64,000 nucleotides of DNA from Neobacillus mesonae. GTDB lineage: Bacteria > Bacillota > Bacilli > Bacillales > Cytobacillaceae. The translations under genes and the position numbers were made by a program. The stretch spans positions 708,203-772,202 of the forward strand of contig NZ_KV440949.1 of the NCBI RefSeq assembly GCF_001636315.1, written 5' to 3'. Below are positions 27,168 through 36,294 of this stretch, piece by piece; positions within the stretch are counted from its first letter, which is position 1, and the number at the start of each line of letters is the position of its first letter. The notes below the pieces were generated by a model that ran no database searches, had not been told where the DNA came from, and was given only the letters and a program-made list of their open reading frames with translations.

Positions 27168-27189
27168 GCTTAAATTCCTCCTAAAAACA

Positions 27190-28251
27190 TTACAAAATAA
27201 TTAAATCTTTGGTTGAATGAGTAAGGACTTCATTATGATCGTTTGTGATAAGCGTATCATCTTCAATCCGCACACCGCCTAGTCCTGGAACATATATTCC
27301 CGGTTCACATGTTACGACCATTCCCGGTTCGAGGACAAAGTCAGATTTCATAGAAAGGGCAGGTCCCTCGTGTACTTCAAGTCCAATTCCATGACCGGTA
27401 GAATGTCCAAAGTTCTCGCCGAACCCTTTTTCAGTTATGTAGTCCCTTGTCAATGCATCTGCCTGTTTTCCGGTTAAGCCTGGTTTCAAGCCATCCATGC
27501 AGCGCAGCTGTGCATCAAGAACAATTTGATAAATATCTTTTAACCTGCTGTCAGGTTCACCGACAGCGACTGTCCGGGTGATGTCGGATACGTAGCCTTT
27601 ATAATAGGCACCAAAGTCAAGTGTAACCATATCCCCTTTTTCAATCACCTTGTCAGTTGCAACACCATGTGGAAGCGCTGAACGAACTCCTGAAGCAACA
27701 ATGGTATCAAAAGAAGAAGAAGTCGCTCCAGCTTTTCGCATAAAAAATTCTAACTCATTCGACACTTCCATCTCCGTTTTACCCGGTTTTAGGAAATCCA
27801 AAATATGTTTAAAAGCAGCATCAGCAATATCCGCGGCTTCCTTTATTATCTTAATCTCTGCATCAGTCTTAATCAAGCGTAATTTTTCAATTACCCCAGC
27901 GATCGGTACAAGTTCAGCTTTCAATTCTTCTTCATATACTTTAAATAAAGAATACGTTAAATAATCTTCTTCAAAACCCAGCTTTTTGATGCCTAACTTT
28001 TTCACCTGTTCAGCAACTTCTTTTGGGATTGTATCGGAAAACTTAATAACCTCGAAGCCTTCACATTGCTTTGCAGCCTGTTCAACGTAACGGAAATCAG
28101 TTATGAATTGTGCATGATTGGTACTGATTAATACAACTCCAGCAGTACCTGTAAAATTAGATATGTAGCGGCGGTTATAAGGACTTGTGATTAGAACCCC
28201 ATCAATTCCATGTGCTGCAAATTCTTCTCTTAATTTTGTTAATTTCTCCAT
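27190..28251 (-). CDS. Xaa-Pro peptidase, M24 family (YqhT-like)
   Basis: Cytoplasmic metallopeptidase predicted to release N-terminal residues before proline. The start chosen is the ATG 28249-28251 ([18 protein letters not shown]) with GGAG nearby, giving 353 aa, equal to B. subtilis YqhT. An N-terminal creatinase-like domain is followed by the pita-bread domain with metal ligands in [19 protein letters not shown] (two Asp), [16 protein letters not shown] (His), VVTCEPGIY (Glu) and GGVRIEDD (Glu). Pairs with efp in one unit. Confidence 0.92.
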   Translation of the reverse strand: MEKLTKLREEFAAHGIDGVLITSPYNRRYISNFTGTAGVVLISTNHAQFITDFRYVEQAAKQCEGFEVIKFSDTIPKEVAEQVKKLGIKKLGFEEDYLTYSLFKVYEEELKAELVPIAGVIEKLRLIKTDAEIKIIKEAADIADAAFKHILDFLKPGKTEMEVSNELEFFMRKAGATSSSFDTIVASGVRSALPHGVATDKVIEKGDMVTLDFGAYYKGYVSDITRTVAVGEPDSRLKDIYQIVLDAQLRCMDGLKPGLTGKQADALTRDYITEKGFGENFGHSTGHGIGLEVHEGPALSMKSDFVLEPGMVVTCEPGIYVPGLGGVRIEDDTLITNDHNEVLTHSTKDLIIL

Positions 28252-28330
28252 CGTCTCCACTCTCCTTTTCAATTCCACAGACGGACACAATTATTTTATC
28301 ACAACCATTCCTTATCCGACTAATATCAAC

Positions 28331-28828
28331 TTAACTTGCCTCTTCTTTTTCCTGTTCTATTTTATTCCGATATTCATAGCTGATGGAATAACCGATAAAC
28401 ATCCCATAGATGATATATAGGCAAACAGACGTAATAATAGTATTTCGATTTAAATCGATAAGCGGTTTTATATCAGGAAGAAGCGGATTTAAAAGCATAA
28501 ATACGACAAAAAATAAAATGACACCATATCCTATTCCGAACCATAGGCCATTAAATCGTTTTAAAAGAACTGAATAAATGAAAGCAACACCAATCGAAAT
28601 AATTCCGAGCAGCAAGATTGCGATAACAGTTCCAGCCCATCCATATTTCCAATTTCCAAGCGCCCATGGAATAAGGATGACATTGGGCCGGATTTCCGTA
28701 AAATTTAAATAATAAGTAATAAAACCAACCGTTCCCCAAAAAATCCCCCCAAATAGTCCAGTCCAAAAAACCATTACAGGAAAAGCCATTGGTTGGGGAT
28801 ATTTAGCTGCTCCATTTTCGTTAGTCAT
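28331..28828 (-). CDS. YqhR-like membrane protein
   Basis: 165-aa protein starting at the ATG 28826-28828, with GGAGG 8 bases upstream. Four membrane segments at about residues 14-38, 55-82, 90-112 and 128-150, and a charged C-terminal tail (KIEQEKEEAS). Position next to the peptidase and yqhQ genes and the topology match B. subtilis YqhR, a conserved protein of unknown function. Confidence 0.85.
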   Translation of the reverse strand: MTNENGAAKYPQPMAFPVMVFWTGLFGGIFWGTVGFITYYLNFTEIRPNVILIPWALGNWKYGWAGTVIAILLLGIISIGVAFIYSVLLKRFNGLWFGIGYGVILFFVVFMLLNPLLPDIKPLIDLNRNTIITSVCLYIIYGMFIGYSISYEYRNKIEQEKEEAS

Positions 28829-29036
28829 TGCAACAACCTCCAATACATTTTCATTTGTATTATGCCCTTAGCATACCCATCACTTGCATAAAAAAATATT
28901 TTTCGGATTTTAAATGGAAAGATTATGTCAATCCTAGAGGATTTTTTATTTTTCTAGTAGAATACAATTAAGTACATACAGATTTCTTCAACTTTCTGCT
29001 CATGTGCAACTTTGTATATAGGTTGGTGTCAAATAC

Positions 29037-29981
29037 ATGTCCAATTCTCAAAAACCAGTATACGGCGGTCAAGCTGTCATTGAAGGTGTCATGTTTGGCG
29101 GTAAACATCACTATGTCACCGCTGTCAGAAGAAAAGATCATTCCATTGATTATTATCATGTTCCGCGAAAAGTTAATCCTGTTCTTGCAAAATTAAAAAA
29201 GATTCCGTTTCTTCGCGGGATTGTAGCGATTATTGAAGCAAGCGCAAACGGCTCAAAACATTTAAATTTCTCATCGGAAAGGTATGACGTCGATCCAAAA
29301 GATGATCATACAATAAAAGAACAAGAAGTTTCGAAATTAACAATGTATTTGGGAGTAGCCGTTATCGGCGTTATTTCCTTTGTCATTGGTAAATTGGCCT
29401 TTACATTAGTACCTGCTTTATTAGCAAACTTTATGAGACCCATTTTCCCATCAGATGTGGCTCAAGTTGTCATTGAAAGTGTGATTAAGCTTATCCTGCT
29501 TCTTTCCTATATTTATTTTGTTTCGTTAACGCCGCTGATCAAACGGGTATTTCAATATCATGGTGCTGAACATAAGGTCATTAATACATTTGAGGCCGGT
29601 GTCCCGCTCACGGTAGAAAATGTTCAGGCCCATTCTAGGCTTCATTACCGCTGCGGCAGCAGTTTTATTCTCTTTACCGTTATTGTAGGACTATTTGTCT
29701 ATCTGCTTGTTCCTACAACACCGCTATGGCTGCGGATTGTCGACAGAATTTTGCTGATTCCTGTGGTATTAGGGATTTCCTTTGAAGTACTGCAGTTCAC
29801 CAATAAATTAAGAAATGTCCCAGTCTTGAAATATCTTGGTCTGCCAGGACTTTGGCTCCAGCTCTTAACCACGAAGGAGCCTGATGATGAACAGGTAGAG
29901 GTGGCAATTCTTTCCTTTCAAGCATTATTAAATAAGGAATCAGAAACGGAATTCAGTATGAAAAATGAAGAAATTATCTAA
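29037..29981 (+). CDS. yqhQ: DUF1385 membrane protein YqhQ
   Basis: 314-aa polytopic protein, with the conserved N-terminus PVYGGQAVIEGVMFGG and the central RVFQYHGAEHKVINTFE and SRLHYRCGSSFILFTV signatures of DUF1385. About five membrane segments. Divergent from yqhR with about 200 bp between them. Its function is unknown; the HGAEHK motif suggests metal or ligand binding. The ATG at 29037 lacks a strong ribosome-binding site. Confidence 0.9.
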   Translation: MSNSQKPVYGGQAVIEGVMFGGKHHYVTAVRRKDHSIDYYHVPRKVNPVLAKLKKIPFLRGIVAIIEASANGSKHLNFSSERYDVDPKDDHTIKEQEVSKLTMYLGVAVIGVISFVIGKLAFTLVPALLANFMRPIFPSDVAQVVIESVIKLILLLSYIYFVSLTPLIKRVFQYHGAEHKVINTFEAGVPLTVENVQAHSRLHYRCGSSFILFTVIVGLFVYLLVPTTPLWLRIVDRILLIPVVLGISFEVLQFTNKLRNVPVLKYLGLPGLWLQLLTTKEPDDEQVEVAILSFQALLNKESETEFSMKNEEII

Positions 29982-30049
29982 ATTTTGGTTATTACTTGTT
30001 TAAAAGGTAAAAAAAATGCTTAAGATGCTCATAGAGGGAGGTGGCTTTC

Positions 30050-30427
30050 TTGAAAAATCGGACATCCGTCCTTATTATAGGGGGGCTTGTTATTCTTGCC
30101 TTAATAGGTCTTGTTGGCTCATTCACGTCTAATCCCGCTGGGTTTATTCAGAAAATAGCCATTATGGCATTAATCGGATTTGCGATATTTTTTCTCGTTC
30201 GGAAGTTTTCAAATTCGGGCCCTCAAAAAAAAGAGCAGCGGGCATTTTTGAAAGCTGCTAGGCAGTCTAAGAAACGGCTGCAGCATAAGAGCGGAGACTC
30301 TAATACAAAGAGCTCCCTAGGCCGAATTTCCCCTTTAAAGAAAAATAAAACCAAACGGAAATCTCCTGCTCATCTCACTGTTATTGAAGGAAAAAAGGGG
30401 AAAAAGAAAAATCGAGCGTCATTATAA
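30050..30427 (+). CDS. SA1362/YqhP-like small membrane protein
   Basis: 125-aa protein. I prefer the TTG at 30050-30052, with GGGAGGTGG just upstream; the in-frame GTG at 30041 is inside that site. Two membrane segments at about residues 6-24 and 32-48 are followed by a highly basic tail (KKEQRAF, QSKKRLQHKS, KKNKTKRKS, KKGKKKN). Position and layout fit YqhP, of unknown function. A basic tail of this kind could contact nucleic acid or anionic lipid; that is inference. Confidence 0.8.
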   Translation: MKNRTSVLIIGGLVILALIGLVGSFTSNPAGFIQKIAIMALIGFAIFFLVRKFSNSGPQKKEQRAFLKAARQSKKRLQHKSGDSNTKSSLGRISPLKKNKTKRKSPAHLTVIEGKKGKKKNRASL

Positions 30428-30443
30428 ACGCTCGTTTTTTTTT
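30413..30443 (+). terminator. intrinsic terminator after the YqhP-like gene
   Basis: CGAGCGT (30413-30419) pairs with ACGCTCG (30428-30434), followed by nine T. It overlaps the end of the coding sequence. Confidence 0.9.
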
Positions 30444-30448
30444 GGTCA

Positions 30449-31333
30449 TTAATATGTCCATTTGCTCAAAAAACGTTTGGCATGTTCTCTTCCAAACTGA
30501 AAAAGCGCTTGCTTTTTTTCATCCGTTAACTGAAACTCCGTCGTAAAAATTCCTTCTGTTGGAATAAAAATAATGTTTTTTACATGCTTTTTTGAAATAT
30601 ACCGGGCATCATGGGCGTCCTTCATGGTTTCAAATAAGGCCCCAAATAATTCAATCCCATTATTTATTTTATGTTTTTGATGCTCGTATTCATTAGCGCT
30701 TAACTTAATTCCTAAAACGGGTCTTACTTTTTTTACATTATCCTTATCGAATAGCCACATCGGAAAATTACTTAACACTCCGCCGTCTACAAGTATATTA
30801 ATACCATCAATCGAGCGCATTTTTACAGGTTCAAAGAAATAGGGGATACTGCAGCTTATTCGAATCGCCCTGGCAATGGAAAAGGACCCTGGAGAAATAC
30901 CGTATTTCTCCAAATCTTCCGGTAATACAACCATTTGTCCGTTCGATAGGTCTGAGGCAACCAACCGCAGTGCATCGGGAGGTAAATCAGAAAATGTTCT
31001 CAGGCCCTTAGCCTCCAGCTTTTCCTCAAGCCATTGTTCCAGTTCATCCCCTTTATATAGTCCTAATTTCCAATAGAGTAAAAGCCATTTTGCAAATTTG
31101 AACGGAATTATCGTTTTTCTGGAGTCTAATAAATTGGTTGGGTCCAGCTCATCCACCAGATCGTAGATTTCTTTACTTGTGTAACCTGCAGCAATTAAAG
31201 CTGCAACGATACACCCGGCGCTGGTCCCTGCCACTCTGACAAACTTGAAGCCACGGCGTTCAATCTCTTCATAGGCACCAATCAATGCAAACCCCTTTAT
31301 ACCTCCTCCGGAAAAAACTCCATCTATATTCAT
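30449..31333 (-). CDS. patatin-like phospholipase (YqhO-like)
   Basis: The start is the ATG 31331-31333, after GGGGTGG; 294 aa. It has the patatin oxyanion motif GGGIKG near residue 8, the nucleophile elbow GTSAG (Ser near 37) and the catalytic Asp in VDGGVLSNFP near 186. No signal peptide, so a cytoplasmic serine lipase or acyl hydrolase acting on membrane lipid is inferred. Convergent with yqhP. Confidence 0.9.
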   Translation of the reverse strand: MNIDGVFSGGGIKGFALIGAYEEIERRGFKFVRVAGTSAGCIVAALIAAGYTSKEIYDLVDELDPTNLLDSRKTIIPFKFAKWLLLYWKLGLYKGDELEQWLEEKLEAKGLRTFSDLPPDALRLVASDLSNGQMVVLPEDLEKYGISPGSFSIARAIRISCSIPYFFEPVKMRSIDGINILVDGGVLSNFPMWLFDKDNVKKVRPVLGIKLSANEYEHQKHKINNGIELFGALFETMKDAHDARYISKKHVKNIIFIPTEGIFTTEFQLTDEKKQALFQFGREHAKRFLSKWTY

Positions 31334-31437
31334 GGCAGCCACCCCTAAAGATGTAATCATTGTTACACTTTAAGCAGCTGCATCCTAAAATAGTACAACG
31401 GACAAGATGAAAATTTTTGATAACACAGCTTGAAAAG

Positions 31438-31470
31438 GAAAGAAGACTGAGAATATGTGTCAGTCTTCTT
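31438..31470 (-). terminator. hairpin terminator after copA
   Basis: AAGAAGACTGA (31440-31450) pairs with TCAGTCTTCTT (31460-31470). On the minus strand TTCCTTTTC follows. The U-tract is imperfect. Confidence 0.65.
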
Positions 31471-31494
31471 GAAAAGTGGTGCTCTTTTATAGTT

Positions 31495-33909
31495 TTATAG
31501 TTTCACTTTCTGTAGCCTTAACGCATTTAAAACAACGGATACGGAACTGAATGCCATCGCTGCTCCTGCTAACCATGGGGCTAAAAAGCCGAGTGCAGCA
31601 ACCGGGATGCCCAAAGAATTATAGGCAAGGGCCCAGAAGAGATTTTGTTTAATATTGGCGATTGTTTTCTTACTCATAAAAATGGCATCGGCGATACTGT
31701 TTAAATCACCGCGAATAAGGGTGATATCAGCAGCCTCCATCGCCACATCCGCACCGGTGCCAATGGCCATCCCAATATCAGCAACAGCCAGTGCCGGAGC
31801 ATCATTTATTCCATCGCCAACCATTGCCACTTTTTTGCCTTGAGCCTGGAGCTTCTTGATTTCTTCAGCTTTTCCTTCCGGCAGTACTTCCGCAATGACA
31901 TGTTCAATACCAGCCTGTTCAGCAATTGCCATTGCTGTTTTCTGATTATCACCGGTAATCATGATAACATCCAGCCCCATTTTTTGGAGGCGTCTGATGG
32001 CTGCTTTCGACGTGATTTTAATGGTGTCCGCTACCGCCACTGTACCGGCAAACTGACCGTTAATCGCTGCCAGCATAGCCGTCTTTCCGGCACGTTCTAA
32101 ACCGTCCATTTTGGAAAGTGCATTCGCAATTGGAACATTATGTTGACTCATTAGTTTTCTAGTACCAACAAGGATTTCTTTTCCATCAATCACAGCTCTT
32201 ATTCCAAAGCCGGGAATTGCCTCAAATTCGGTTGCATTTTTTAAAGCTATGCCTTTTTCCTTAATCCCTTGAACAATTGCTTGGGCCAGTGGATGCTCTG
32301 ATTGCTTCTCAGCAGAACCCACCAAGGTTACAAAGTCATTTTCAGTAAAATTTTTTTCAACAAAGATGTCAGTTAAAACTGGTGTACCATTTGTAACAGT
32401 TCCTGTCTTATCTAATACGACTGTTGAAATGCGGTGGGTCATTTCCAAATGTTCGCCGCCTTTGAAGAGAATTCCAAATTCCGCTGATCTTCCTGAACCA
32501 GCCATAATTGACGTTGGCGTTGCCAAACCTAATGCACAAGGGCAGGCAATAACAAGGACAGCAATTAATTTTTCTAGAGCTTCCGGAAAATCACCAGGCG
32601 AAATGACGAAATACCAAATAATGAAGGTTAAAACCGCCAGACCAACGACGATTGGGACAAACACCCCGGAAATTTTATCAGCAAGACGCTGGATTGGCGC
32701 TTTAGACCCTTGAGCTTCCTCTACCACTTTAATAATTTGGGCTAATGCCGTATCCCTGCCAACCTTAATCGCCTCAACTTTTAAAAATCCATTTTTGTTA
32801 ATGGTGGCACCGATTACCTCATCGCCAGCTTTTTTATCAACCGGAACGCTTTCACCGGTAAGCATGGATTCATCAATTGCTGACTGACCTTCAATAATTC
32901 TTCCGTCAACCGGGATCTTTTCTCCTGGTTTAATGTGAAGAATATCACCAACAACTACTTCCTCAAGCGGGATTTCCTGTTCCATTCCCCCGCGTTCAAC
33001 AACAGCTGTTTTAGCCTGGAGGCCCATTAGTTTTTTAATTGCCTCTGATGAACGCCCCTTTGCCTTTGCTTCAAACAGCTTTCCTAAAATGATTAATGTA
33101 ATCAGCACGGCACTTGTTTCATAGTACAGTTCAACTGTGTGCAAACTGCCTGAGAGAGACATGATTGATAAATATAAGCTGTAAAAATAAGCAGCAGATG
33201 TACCTAAAGCAACGAGTACATCCATATTTGCGCTTTTATTTTTTAAGGCTTTATAGGCACCAATATAAAACTGTCCGCCAATGATAAATTGGACCGGCGT
33301 TGCCAAAAGCAGTTGAAACCATGGATTCATAAATATATCTGGCACCCAGATGAATGAAGTAAATGAAAAGTGACTAACCATTGCCCACAAAAGCGGTAAT
33401 GATAGTATAGCCGAAAAGATGAATTTTCTCTTTTGCTTTTCAATTTCCTTTTGCCGATGGTCAACCGCTTCTTTTGTATCTTTTTTTATTTGTGCACCAT
33501 AACCTAGATTTTCTACCTTTTTTATAATATCGTTCACGGATAAGGCTGAACCATTAAATTCCACCGTTGCTTTTTCTAACGCCAAGTTCACATTCACTTT
33601 TACAATACCATCAAGTTTATTGAGGCCTTTTTCAATTCTGGCAGAGCATGCAGCACAGGTCATGCCGGTAATATCAAACTCTGCTTTTTCCGTCACCACA
33701 TCGTAGCCTAAGTCCCTAATTTTATTTTCTATATCCTCAACCTTTATTTGCGAAGAATCATATTTAATTGCCGATTTTTCCAAAGCAAGATTTACGGTTG
33801 CTGACTCTACACCCGCAAGTTTATTTAATCCCTTTTCAATTCTAGTGGCACACGCGGCACATGTCATACCGGAGATTTGCAGATTTGTTTCCTTTACATT
33901 TTGAGTCAT
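31495..33909 (-). CDS. copA: copper-exporting P1B-type ATPase CopA
   Basis: Exports Cu(I) from the cytoplasm. The start chosen is the ATG 33907-33909; 804 aa. Two N-terminal heavy-metal-associated domains each carry [14 protein letters not shown] or [14 protein letters not shown]. The transmembrane metal motif is [12 protein letters not shown] near residue 425, the phosphorylation site DKTGT near 465, and the hinge motif [11 protein letters not shown] near 680. Upstream ATG at 33933 lies inside the CsoR-type operator. It follows copZ, the usual copZA order, with a terminator-like hairpin and operator between them. Confidence 0.95.
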   Translation of the reverse strand: MTQNVKETNLQISGMTCAACATRIEKGLNKLAGVESATVNLALEKSAIKYDSSQIKVEDIENKIRDLGYDVVTEKAEFDITGMTCAACSARIEKGLNKLDGIVKVNVNLALEKATVEFNGSALSVNDIIKKVENLGYGAQIKKDTKEAVDHRQKEIEKQKRKFIFSAILSLPLLWAMVSHFSFTSFIWVPDIFMNPWFQLLLATPVQFIIGGQFYIGAYKALKNKSANMDVLVALGTSAAYFYSLYLSIMSLSGSLHTVELYYETSAVLITLIILGKLFEAKAKGRSSEAIKKLMGLQAKTAVVERGGMEQEIPLEEVVVGDILHIKPGEKIPVDGRIIEGQSAIDESMLTGESVPVDKKAGDEVIGATINKNGFLKVEAIKVGRDTALAQIIKVVEEAQGSKAPIQRLADKISGVFVPIVVGLAVLTFIIWYFVISPGDFPEALEKLIAVLVIACPCALGLATPTSIMAGSGRSAEFGILFKGGEHLEMTHRISTVVLDKTGTVTNGTPVLTDIFVEKNFTENDFVTLVGSAEKQSEHPLAQAIVQGIKEKGIALKNATEFEAIPGFGIRAVIDGKEILVGTRKLMSQHNVPIANALSKMDGLERAGKTAMLAAINGQFAGTVAVADTIKITSKAAIRRLQKMGLDVIMITGDNQKTAMAIAEQAGIEHVIAEVLPEGKAEEIKKLQAQGKKVAMVGDGINDAPALAVADIGMAIGTGADVAMEAADITLIRGDLNSIADAIFMSKKTIANIKQNLFWALAYNSLGIPVAALGFLAPWLAGAAMAFSSVSVVLNALRLQKVKL

Positions 33910-33924
33910 AAAAGCCAACTCCCC

Positions 33925-33941
33925 ATACCCCATATGGGTAT
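33925..33941 (-). promoter_or_regulatory. CsoR-type operator upstream of copA
   Basis: Palindrome ATACCC-N5-GGGTAT (17 bp), fitting the Cu(I)-responsive CsoR operator pattern TACC-N-GGTA. It lies 15 bp before the copA start. Regulation by CsoR is inferred; no csoR gene is visible in the window. Confidence 0.65.
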
Positions 33942-33952
33942 ATATTTTTGAG

Positions 33953-33980
33953 AAAAGAACGTGCTAATAACTAGCACGTC
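33953..33980 (-). terminator. hairpin between copZ and copA
   Basis: ACGTGCTA (33959-33966) pairs with TAGCACGT (33972-33979). On the minus strand TCTTTTCTC follows. It may end the short copZ transcript and make copA depend on its own operator-promoter. Confidence 0.6.
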
Positions 33981-33991
33981 TTTTGAAATGG

Positions 33992-34198
33992 TTATTTTAC
34001 ATCATAGCCTTGATCGTCAATCGTTTCTTTAATTTGATCCAATGTTACTTTTTCTGGATTAAATTCAACAGCAACCGTTGCGTCTTTCAGGTTTACCTTT
34101 ACAGTGTTAACACCATTCAGTGTACCAACACTGCCCTCTACCGCCTTAACACAATGATTGCAAGACATTCCCTGTACGTTTAATGTTACCTTTTCCAT
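33992..34198 (-). CDS. copZ: copper chaperone CopZ
   Basis: 68-aa single heavy-metal-associated domain with the Cu(I)-binding motif MSCNHCVKAVEG (C13, C16), typical ferredoxin-like fold pattern ending VTLDQIKETIDDQGYDVK. Delivers Cu(I) to CopA. A second CsoR-like sequence lies upstream. AAGGGAAGGATATAG before the ATG provides the ribosome-binding site. Confidence 0.95.
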   Translation of the reverse strand: MEKVTLNVQGMSCNHCVKAVEGSVGTLNGVNTVKVNLKDATVAVEFNPEKVTLDQIKETIDDQGYDVK

Positions 34199-34247
34199 CT
34201 ATATCCTTCCCTTCGTAACTAGTGAAATTGTTTCTCTAATATTAAAT

Positions 34248-34270
34248 TACCATACCCCCCCACCCTATGT
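34248..34270 (-). promoter_or_regulatory. possible CsoR site upstream of copZ
   Basis: Minus strand TACATAGGGTGGGGGGGTATGG resembles the G-rich half of the B. subtilis copZA operator but is not a clean palindrome. It lies about 50 bp before the copZ start. Confidence 0.45.
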
Positions 34271-34319
34271 AAAGAGTTATATCTAATTTCCTTCATTATT
34301 TTTTCCGATATTTTTGTAT

Positions 34320-35054
34320 TTACAACAACCAATATGTCAGGGTATCAAAAACTCCTAACAAAATCATGACAATTCCGGCTGTCCTTTGAATGATTGTTCC
34401 AATCCTTCTCCCTTTTTTCATTAAAAGTCCGCTTGCACCAAAATACCATATTAAAAAGATGATCAATAAAACTGGTAATGCTGTACCTAGGGCAAATATG
34501 GATGGAAGGATAAATCCATAGGAACTTGATAACACAACCGGCATTAATGTAACAAAAAATAAGATAAACATCGTCGGGCAAAATGCAAGTGAGAAACTAA
34601 AGCCAAGCATAAAAGAACCAAAAACATTTTCATGCTTATATTCTTTTTTCCCTTTAAACAAGTTGAACGTCCAAGTGAATTTTACTAAACCAAGCATATA
34701 AATCCCAACAATAATTAATAACGGTCCCATCAGCTTTCGCATCCATGGAAAATATTCTGTCAGCTGCTGTTCAATCCCCTTTCCCAGAAGCCAAACTAAA
34801 ACACCCAGCAATGAAAAAGCTGTGATTTTTCCTAATGTAAAACTGAAAACATCTTTCCATACAATTTTCTTTTGAATAGAACTATTTCCGTAAAGAGTAA
34901 TCGCACTAATATTCCCCGTCAGCTGGCATGGGGCAAGTGCGCCGACTACCCCTAAAATAAATGCAAAAGCAAGCGGCCATGATTCTAAATTATTCGCCAT
35001 CGTAAAAAAGGGTTCACTCATGAATGTGCTAATTTTGTTAAATAAATTATACAT
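34320..35054 (-). CDS. CcdA/DsbD-like or TauE-like membrane thiol transporter
   Basis: 244-aa protein with six to seven membrane segments. It has the CcdA-type repeat pattern with Cys in membrane helices: GALAPCQLTGN near residue 40 and FSLAFCPTMFILFF near 157. These resemble the paired APC/CP cysteines of CcdA and ScsB, which pass reductant across the membrane. It lies just upstream of copZ-copA on the same strand, so a role in copper handling or in reducing extracellular thiols is inferred. It could also feed electrons to the CcmG-like protein. Confidence 0.75.
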   Translation of the reverse strand: MYNLFNKISTFMSEPFFTMANNLESWPLAFAFILGVVGALAPCQLTGNISAITLYGNSSIQKKIVWKDVFSFTLGKITAFSLLGVLVWLLGKGIEQQLTEYFPWMRKLMGPLLIIVGIYMLGLVKFTWTFNLFKGKKEYKHENVFGSFMLGFSFSLAFCPTMFILFFVTLMPVVLSSSYGFILPSIFALGTALPVLLIIFLIWYFGASGLLMKKGRRIGTIIQRTAGIVMILLGVFDTLTYWLL

Positions 35055-35328
35055 AACACCATCCCAGCTATCATGATTCTAGAAAAATGATAACATAATC
35101 AACTGCAGAAATGGTCGAAATAAAACGTTGTTCAACGAATTGTCCTGATTTATCTTCGATTTTTTGTAACAAAGTCTTCATATATTATCAATTCGATTTT
35201 TTCTTGCAAAACCCTTTCAAACTTTTGTCACAATCTTGATAAATATTTTCACTTTTCGCAGAAGCTTCATGAATTCTTCATAATTCAGCAGTATGATGAA
35301 GACGAAAAAATGAAAGGGGAGATTAAAA

Positions 35329-35586
35329 GTGAAAAAGCTTGCAGTAGGTATGTTGAGTGCAGCGTTAATCCTTGGTGCTGGAACAGCTGTCTTTGCGGCC
35401 GGAAATAGTGGGCAAAGTGATGTTTTGAGTTTTGAAAAAATGCTGCCATTTATGCAAAAAATGCACCCTGATTTCTCAAAAGATGAATTAAAGGACATGT
35501 ACAAGGCTTGCCATGGTGAAGGAGGGATGATGAACGGTTCAAATGGAATGAATGTGGAACGGCAAAGTATGATGAATCGGTTTTAG
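35329..35586 (+). CDS. small exported Met/His-containing protein
   Basis: 85-aa protein with a GTG start (35329-35331) behind AAAGGGGAG. A signal peptide (residues 1-24, ending AVFAAG) is followed by a short domain with FEKMLPFMQKMHPDFSKDEL, CHGEGGMMNGSNGMN and MMNRF. Met, His and one Cys suggest metal binding. Placed beside the copper genes, it could bind extracellular copper. I do not recognise a characterised family. Confidence 0.75.
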   Translation: MKKLAVGMLSAALILGAGTAVFAAGNSGQSDVLSFEKMLPFMQKMHPDFSKDELKDMYKACHGEGGMMNGSNGMNVERQSMMNRF

Positions 35587-35614
35587 TTTCGTAAAAGTCA
35601 TTTATCTACAGTCC

Positions 35615-35645
35615 AAAAAGAGCACCGGATTTCCGATGCTCTTCC
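35615..35645. terminator. bidirectional hairpin terminator
   Basis: AAGAGCA (35618-35624) pairs with TGCTCTT (35637-35643), with an inner CCGG/CCG pairing. It lies between convergent genes. Confidence 0.7.
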
Positions 35646-35650
35646 TTTAT

Positions 35651-36100
35651 TTATATACGCTTAGCGCCAATGAAGCGCGGCTTCCAATAGACATTGTTTG
35701 TGTAAGTAATGGATACACCTTTAGAAGATGCTGCTTGAATCATTTTACCGTTACCGATGTAAATAGCTACATGTGTCGGTTTGCTCGCTTTGTTTGGAGC
35801 AAAGAACATCAGATCTCCCACCTGTAAAGAGCTAACACGTTTACCTTGTTTGTAGAACATGTCAGATGCTGTACGTGGTAAAACTTTTCCCGCTTTCCCG
35901 TAAGAGTATTTCACAAGACCCGAACAGTCAAACCCTCTTGGTGAAATTCCTCCCCATCTATATGGGACTCCCAAATTCGCTTTTGCCACGGAGATTGCTT
36001 TGGTGTGATATGAAGCCGCTTCGGCTTTACCTCCCATAGCAGAAAACAATGAACTTAGAATAATAGTCATAGCAAAAACTGCAACGATTTTTTTCAACAT
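35651..36100 (-). CDS. NlpC/P60 cell-wall endopeptidase
   Basis: 149-aa exported hydrolase. A signal peptide (residues 1-28, ending GKAEA) is followed by a single NlpC/P60 domain with catalytic Cys in GFDCSGLVKY near residue 59, His in PTHVAIYIGNGKMI near 113 and a third polar residue near 125. There are no LysM or SH3 wall-binding modules, unlike larger LytE/LytF-type enzymes. It probably cuts gamma-D-Glu-meso-DAP bonds in peptidoglycan. Confidence 0.92.
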   Translation of the reverse strand: MLKKIVAVFAMTIILSSLFSAMGGKAEAASYHTKAISVAKANLGVPYRWGGISPRGFDCSGLVKYSYGKAGKVLPRTASDMFYKQGKRVSSLQVGDLMFFAPNKASKPTHVAIYIGNGKMIQAASSKGVSITYTNNVYWKPRFIGAKRI

Positions 36101-36254
36101 CTTGTTTAATCCCCCTGGCGATTTATGATAACGTTATCATACAAAAAATGAGTAACACCGCCGTGACAGGAAGATTACAGTTTTATTACAAATTTCGACT
36201 TTATTTTTCACTTTTCGAATTTTTTGTAAAAAATTAATCTCTCCATTAACCATA

Positions 36255-36285
36255 ACTAAAAGGTGTGGACTTGCATCCACACCTT
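36255..36285 (-). terminator. intrinsic terminator after nrdJ
   Basis: AAGGTGTGGA (36260-36269) pairs with TCCACACCTT (36276-36285). On the minus strand TTAGTTATG follows; the U-tract is short. Confidence 0.75.
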
Positions 36286-36294
36286 CATTAAATC

